DNA of 12,813 nt from the NCBI GenBank assembly GCA_033085395.1, contig JANQBS010000588.1:1-12813 (forward strand), given 5' to 3'. Below the pieces are notes generated by a model. It was not told the DNA's origin. It saw nothing but the letters and a program-made list of their open reading frames with translations, and made no database searches. The DNA is from Xanthoparmelia taractica. Lineage: Eukaryota > Ascomycota > Lecanoromycetes > Lecanorales > Parmeliaceae. This document shows, one piece after another, positions 8,998-12,813 of this stretch. The position numbers and the translations under genes are program-made. Within the stretch, counting starts at the first letter, position 1, and each line of letters starts with the position of its first letter.

Positions 8998-9011
8998 GGG
9001 CGTTGCTACCA
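8998..9011 (-). promoter_or_regulatory. Candidate tRNA primer-binding site
   Basis: On the minus strand TGGTAGCAACGCCC begins three bases inside the LTR end at 9015. It starts with TGG, complementary to a tRNA 3' CCA end. This is where an LTR element places its minus-strand DNA primer. I could not assign the tRNA. Confidence 0.6.
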
Positions 9012-9014
9012 TAC

Positions 9015-9176
9015 TGTAATAGCAAAGGGATATATAGTTAGTGTGTTAGTTGGGTGTCTAATTCTTAATTATTCTAAGTTGAAAAATTCTATCTAAGTCA
9101 GCCAGCCAAGCAAGTCAGCCAAGCACTTGCCTTAGTCGATTTCTTGATTGGCTTGGCAAGTGCGTTTCTCGTGACA
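9015..9176 (-). repeat. Gypsy 5' LTR, 162 bp
   Basis: On the minus strand the segment starts TGTCACGAG and ends TATTACA, giving the TG...CA termini and the TGT...ACA inverted ends of LTRs. It is followed by a primer-binding-site candidate. Inside are a CCAATC box (RC of 9146-9151), an AT-rich TATATAT word near 9031-9037, and a 9-bp inverted repeat, GCACTTGCC (9123-9131) with GGCAAGTGC (9155-9163). CAGCCAAGCA also recurs at 9103 and 9116. The sequence is practically free of RIP. Only one copy is in the window, so the limits rest on termini and context, not on an LTR pair. Confidence 0.78.
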
Positions 9177-9177
9177 A

Positions 9178-9540
9178 TAGCTTTTTAATAAGATTTATTA
9201 GAGTTTAAATTATATGAAGAGATTATTAAGATAGTGTATATAATATCGAGTTAAGTATTTAATAAAGCGTATATAAGAGATTTAATAGCGAATTAATAAA
9301 TAAGTCGATTTTTTTCGATAATTATAAAGTTATTATTAGCGATATAAAACTTATCGCTAACTATAGACGTGAAGACTAACGCTAAATTTAAATATATTAT
9401 ACTTCTTTAGAAATTCCTCGATATAATTCTTTTACTTAAGACGAAAAATACGATTAACGCGATCTCTAATAATTAATATATCGAGATAATAAATATATAG
9501 ATCTAAATTAATTATCTTAAACTTCTTATTAAGCTTATTC
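9178..9540 (-). pseudogene. Copia RNase H and reverse transcriptase C-terminal relic, cut by the gypsy LTR
   Basis: The minus strand reads NKLNKKFKIINLDLYIYYLD (about 9540), then IIRDRVNRIFRLKQKNYIEE and FLKKYNIFKF. These match the copia block F-x-M-x-D-L-G-x-x-x-Y-F-L-G-I-E followed by I-x-L-x-Q-x-x-Y-I-x-x-x-L. Next, NSLLNLLYTLY, a stop and ILNSILYTLS correspond to the I-G-S-L-M-Y-x-x-x-x-T-R-P-D-I-x-x-A block. The reading reaches LINLIKKLL at 9180 and stops at the LTR. The remaining RNase H, including its active-site residues, is not found elsewhere in the window. Confidence 0.82.
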
Positions 9541-10250
9541 TTAATAATTTAAATATTCTTTTTATTAAAATTAGCGAGAAGAATATCGTTTATATAAATA
9601 GCGATAATAATAATATTATTAATAAATATCGAAAGATTAATAGCGATAAGCTCGAAACTTAATTTCTTTAAATAGATAGTTAGAATATTATATTAAACTT
9701 TAAGCGACTACTCTAAATTATAAAATATCTTAATAAGCTTATATATCTTATATTCTTAATCTTTAATTATAAATTCGATAGATTAAAATATATAAAAATC
9801 TTCTAAACTTTATCGTATAAGAATATAATTTTTACGTTTATTTATTTAAGTTCTTAATTTAAAATAATAATTAATACGAAGATAACTTTATAGCTCATAG
9901 AATTAATTATTAAGATAAAGACTTTATTAAAATCGATTTCTTCTTATTATTCGAAACCTCGAATAATTTAACGCGCTTTATATTAAATAATCTTTTTTAT
10001 AGATTTACGCTTAAATTTATATATTTAATAATTATCTAAAATATACGTATTAATAAAAAGAGTTATTAAAATTTAAATCTTATTAACTTAATAAGATTTA
10101 ACTTCGTCGTCTATAATAAGCTCTTAATATATCTTTATATATAAGTTCGATATTATCTTTTTATATATACGAGATTTATAGAGTTCTAAGAAATTAACTT
10201 TAATTAGTAGCTTGAAAGAATCTAATAAAATATTCTTATACGCTCTCTAT
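9541..10250 (-). pseudogene. Copia reverse transcriptase relic
   Basis: This is the polymerase domain of a copia Pol. YKAR, a stop, IIRGFE (about 9983-9950) matches Y-K-A-R-L-V-A-R-G-F, and EEIDFNKVF matches the G-I-D-Y-x-E-T-F-S-P block. SMSYKVIFVLIIILN leads to motif A. There the family's D-V-K-T-A-F-L reads N-V-K-I-I-F-L, with Asn at 9836-9838. Further on, YKLIKIFYNLE, a stop and SLKV fit Y-G-L-K-Q-S-P-R-x-W. Motif C reads Y-I-N-D at 9596-9585 instead of Y-V-D-D, followed by ILLAN. Two of the three catalytic Asp codons therefore encode Asn. Stops are frequent but the frame is kept over long stretches. The N-terminal limit is approximate. Confidence 0.92.
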
Positions 10251-11246
10251 ATATCGAACGATCTAATAATTATTATCGAGTTTATTCTATTTATTAAACG
10301 AGTTATTAATAAAGAAATTAATGTTAATTACGTTAAAAATAGAGATATAAAGATTATAGAGAAATATTATCGCTAATTATCTTAAATAATTCTTTTATTA
10401 ACTTCTAGTTAATCGCTTATATAACGATTAATAAGATTATCTTTATTAATTTAATATTAATAATACTTAGAAAATTAAGAATTTCTTCTTTAGCGATAAT
10501 TATAGATCTTTATTTTTAACGCTTTTTCTTTAAAACTATAATAAAGAATAAAGATTATTTTTAATTCTTTATTATTTTTCGCTTATAGCGATAATTAATA
10601 ATCTTAATATTAGCGATAACTTGGTCGCTAAGTTAAAAGAGAGTAAATTTAAGAAAAACGTTATTAATTTATTTAATATTTATAATAATCTTAACTTCGT
10701 TATTAAATATAAATATATTATAGAATTTATTTTATAGTCTAATAGCTAATTCTTAATAACGCGATTCTAATATTTCTTTTAAATATAGCTTCGAAGAATA
10801 ACTTAATAATATTTAATCTATTCGATAATATGAAGATATAATATATTAAGTAAAAACTCGATATATATCTTATAAGAAATAATATTACGCTTTATAATTA
10901 ATTAAATATTTTATAGAATATTAATAACTTAAATGAATTTCAATTAATACTTTTATAAAAGATCGCTCTCTTTAAGTATTACGCTAATCTTACGCTAAAT
11001 AATAATATTAAAATACTTAAATTTATTATTTATTTAAAAATTATCGAGAATAATTTTCTCTTAAATAATATCTTTAGATATACGAAAGACTTTTATCTTA
11101 TAATTATCGAAATTTATTTCGCAATCGAATTATAGATATATATATTAATAATTATTATATCTTATATTATTAAGAAATATCTTAAAGATTATAAGAATTA
11201 TTTTATTAAATATATTCGATAAGAGATAAATAATAAAGCGTAAAGT

Positions 11247-11338
11247 TTTATTATAAAGAAAAATTATTATAAAGAAAAATTATTATAAAGAAAAATTATT
11301 ATAAAGAAAAGTTATTATAAAGAAAAATTATTATAAAT
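11247..11338. repeat. 16-bp tandem repeat, about 5.5 copies
   Basis: Units of ATTATTATAAAGAAAA start at 11263, 11279, 11295 and 11311, with a near copy at 11247 and a partial one at 11327. The copies are almost identical (one A-to-G, one first-base change). The period of 16 is not a multiple of three, so this array expanded after the coding sequence had lost function. Confidence 0.9.
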
Positions 11339-11420
11339 TAATAATTATTATATAAGAGCTTAAAGAGACTTTAAAGATTACTATAAATTAAGTTATTTTC
11401 GTATTTATTAGACTTAATAT

Positions 11421-11510
11421 ATTATTTATAGAATAATTATTTTATATTATTTATAGAATAATTATTTTATATTATTTATAGAATAATTATTTTATATTAA
11501 TTATAGATAT
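11421..11510. repeat. 25-bp tandem repeat, 3 full copies
   Basis: Identical 25-bp units beginning ATTATTTATAGAATAATTAT start at 11421, 11446 and 11471, with a decayed partial copy from 11496. The copies show no mutation relative to each other, so the expansion is recent compared with the RIP damage around it. The period breaks the reading frame. Confidence 0.9.
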
Positions 11511-12000
11511 CGCTTAATATTAAAATCGAAAGATTTATTTTAATATATATTTTAGCGAGTTTCTTAAGACTTTAAATACTTAAATAATCGTAATATTATA
11601 TATAAATGTTATATTTATAACGCTTTAAGATTAATATTCGCTTTAAATAAAGTTTTTAAAAACTTTAAATTAAACTTAATTAAGAGGTTATTATAAATAG
11701 AAATATTTCTATTAATAATTATTAAGATTAAAGATATTTCTTTTTAAATATTTAAGATATAGAGATAAGTTTTTATACGTTTAAAGAAGATTTATTAACT
11801 ATTAATAAAAAAATCGCTCGAAATAAAAAAAAGAAAATAACTTTATTTTTTTTAGTTTTTCTTAAAAGTAAGATTATAATTATTATTTATTATTAATTAT
11901 ATATCTTAAAGAATTTATATATATTTAACGCTATTAATCTTATATTTTAAATTAATATTATCGAAGTTAATAATTATTAAATTATTAATAAGTTTATATA

Positions 12001-12350
12001 TTAAATAAGATAATTTAAAGAGCTGGAAAGTAATAAATATCGAGAAATTATAAATTAAATATTATATATAAATATAATTATAAATTTATAGTAAAGATAT
12101 AATCGCTATCGTAAAAAGAATAATAACTTACGCTTTATCGAAAGATATAGATATTATAAATTTATAATATTTATTAAGTAAAGCTTTAAAGTCGACGATA
12201 AGATTATAAATATTTAAGATATATATAATAAAATAGCGAGTAATTTTTAATTAAGTAATCGCTATAGCGACTTTAGCGCTAAAAAGTTAATTTTTATTCT
12301 TATTCTTATTCTTATTTTTATTTTTATTCTCTTTAAACTTATTATTATTA
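12001..12350 (-). pseudogene. Copia aspartic protease relic
   Basis: The minus strand reads an Asn/Lys-rich linker (KENKNKNKNKNKNKN, 12340-12290), then FSAKVAIAIT and later NLIVDFKALL. The D-F-K-A at 12193-12182 stands where copia proteases have D-S-G-A: Asp is kept, while Ser-to-Phe and Gly-to-Lys are changes that C-to-T and G-to-A transitions can make. The spacing from the Gag zinc-knuckle-like motif upstream and the linker between them suit a copia Gag-protease junction. Sequence after about 12150 is unclear. Confidence 0.6.
12294..12331. repeat. 6-bp repeat (TATTCT)n, coding Asn-Lys on the minus strand
   Basis: About six units of TATTCT or TATTTT run through this stretch. On the minus strand they read AAT-AAG or AAT-AAA, giving an (Asn-Lys)n tract in the linker before the protease. 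The unit length keeps the frame, so it may be an original protein feature or a later microsatellite. Confidence 0.7.
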
Positions 12351-12660
12351 TCTTCTTAATTATTACGATTATTATTAATCATTATAATTATCTTTTTCGT
12401 GTTAATTCTTATCTTCGCGTAAGCGCTTATAATTATATTTAACGTTAAAATTAAAATCTCTTTTATAGATAATATAATATTTAATAATATAAATAAACGT
12501 GCGAGAGTTACTTAAAATAATATTACTTTAGATTTTATATTTTATAATATTAACTTTAAGAAAAATGAGTATAATAATATTTTAATTTATATAATCGAGA
12601 GCGTCGACAACGATAATCGATAGAGTATATATTTATAAGTCTAAGGTAAAATTTATAAAA
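12351..12660 (-). pseudogene. Copia Gag C-terminal relic with zinc-knuckle-like spacing
   Basis: The minus strand reads SNSRTFIYIIKYY, then a run with the spacing Y-x2-Y-x4-N-x4-Y at 12476-12435. Each Tyr codon is TAT, one G-to-A step from a Cys TGT, so a former C-x2-C-x4-H-x4-C knuckle fits, although Asn stands where His is expected and Asn is not a simple RIP product of His. It is followed by NYKRLREDKN, resembling the C-x-x-K-x-P-E-x tail of copia Gag. This knuckle would bind element RNA. The identification is inferential but agrees with the protease just downstream. Confidence 0.5.
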
Positions 12661-12813
12661 TTAATTATTATATTAAAAAAGCGAGTAATTATATAATTTT
12701 ATAAAGTATCTAAGCTAATTCTTCTTATTATAAACATTATAATTTTAATTATAATACTTATAATATAAGTTATATTAAAAGTCTAGCTCTTTATAAAAAT
12801 AATATATTTTTTA
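12661..12813. other. AT-rich mutated DNA at the window edge
   Basis: This is presumably more copia Gag on the minus strand, by continuity, but I recognise no motif in it. Composition is the same as in the copia body. Confidence 0.4.

Larger units (their letters stand above)
3705..9176 (-). mobile_element. Truncated Ty3/gypsy LTR retrotransposon, 3' end missing
   Basis: In minus-strand order I see an LTR (9176-9015), a primer-binding-site candidate (9011-8998), a leader, a Gag region, protease, reverse transcriptase, RNase H and the first part of integrase. That is the Ty3/gypsy order; copia elements place integrase before reverse transcriptase. The element stops near 3705, so most of the integrase and the second LTR are absent. 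Mutation is intermediate in the body and slight in the LTR and leader. It abuts mutated copia RNase H sequence at 9177, which fits insertion into that element. The target-site duplication cannot be confirmed because the other end is missing. Confidence 0.88.
10251..12000 (-). pseudogene. Probable copia integrase and linker, poorly resolved
   Basis: By position this should hold integrase and the linker to reverse transcriptase. Around 11660-11540 the minus strand reads VFKVLRNSLKYILK, resembling the basic segment after the C-x2-C of copia integrases. I could not find secure HHCC or D-D-E residues. Two tandem arrays (11247-11338 and 11421-11510) whose periods are not multiples of three interrupt any frame. 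The call depends mainly on the domains on both sides. Confidence 0.45.
9178..12813 (-). mobile_element. Ty1/copia LTR retrotransposon relic, partial
   Basis: On the minus strand, from high to low coordinates, I read a Gag zinc-knuckle-like motif, an aspartic protease site, a poorly resolved integrase region, reverse transcriptase and RNase H. This is copia order. The element is cut at 9177 by the gypsy LTR and continues beyond the right edge, so neither LTR is visible. RIP damage is severe: nearly every line has several stops in each frame and CpA is almost absent. Confidence 0.85.

Noticed and set aside
11247..11510. CRISPR-like array
   Set aside because: The units are directly adjacent with no unique spacers and are AT-only low complexity. 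These are plain tandem repeats in a fungal element.
1..12813. tRNA, rRNA or other structured RNA genes
   Set aside because: I saw no GC-bearing cloverleaf, no T-loop GGTTCRANYCC-type box and no rRNA-like block. The AT-rich mutated sequence gives only chance hairpins.
1..12813. A novel functional gene system
   Set aside because: All recognisable coding sequence belongs to three known transposable-element types and is inactivated. Unassigned parts show the same mutation and no sustained reading frame.

Overview
This window looks like an AT-rich block of mobile-element debris in the genome of a filamentous ascomycete, damaged by repeat-induced point mutation (RIP). I see no intact host gene and no RNA gene. 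Long stretches have almost no CpA or TpG but keep CpG. In 1621-2220, for example, I count 1 CpA and 3 TpG against about 13 CpG. That is the mark of C-to-T change at CpA, the classic RIP target, not of CpG deamination. Every recognisable protein reading is a relic, broken by TAA/TAG/TGA codons that mostly sit where Gln or Trp is expected.

Layout from left to right. Positions 1-1180 are AT-rich and unassigned, with a less mutated island at about 361-560. Positions 1180-2700 (+) hold a dead Fot1/pogo-type DDE transposase whose three catalytic Asp codons all read as Asn. Positions 2700-3604 are a low-complexity tail and unassigned RIP sequence. Positions 3605-3704 are a short unmutated junction with two 16-bp direct repeats and a telomere-like 16-mer. 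Positions 3705-9176 (-) hold most of a Ty3/gypsy LTR retrotransposon. In its own direction it has an LTR (9176-9015), a primer-binding-site candidate, a leader, gag, protease, reverse transcriptase, RNase H and a stub of integrase, and there it stops, with the rest of the integrase and the second LTR missing. Positions 9178-12813 (-) are a heavily mutated Ty1/copia element. Its RNase H is cut by the gypsy LTR, it reads back through reverse transcriptase and a poorly resolved integrase region to an aspartic protease and a Gag zinc-knuckle-like motif, and it runs off the right edge.

Relative damage suggests an order of events. The pogo and copia pieces are the most eroded, the gypsy body is intermediate, and the gypsy LTR, its leader and the left junction look almost untouched. 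This fits gypsy insertion into an older copia copy, followed by loss of the gypsy 3' end together with the other copia half. I found no previously undescribed system. The most interesting points are the parallel Asp-to-Asn inactivation of three unrelated element types, the structured gypsy leader, and the clean junction at 3605-3704.
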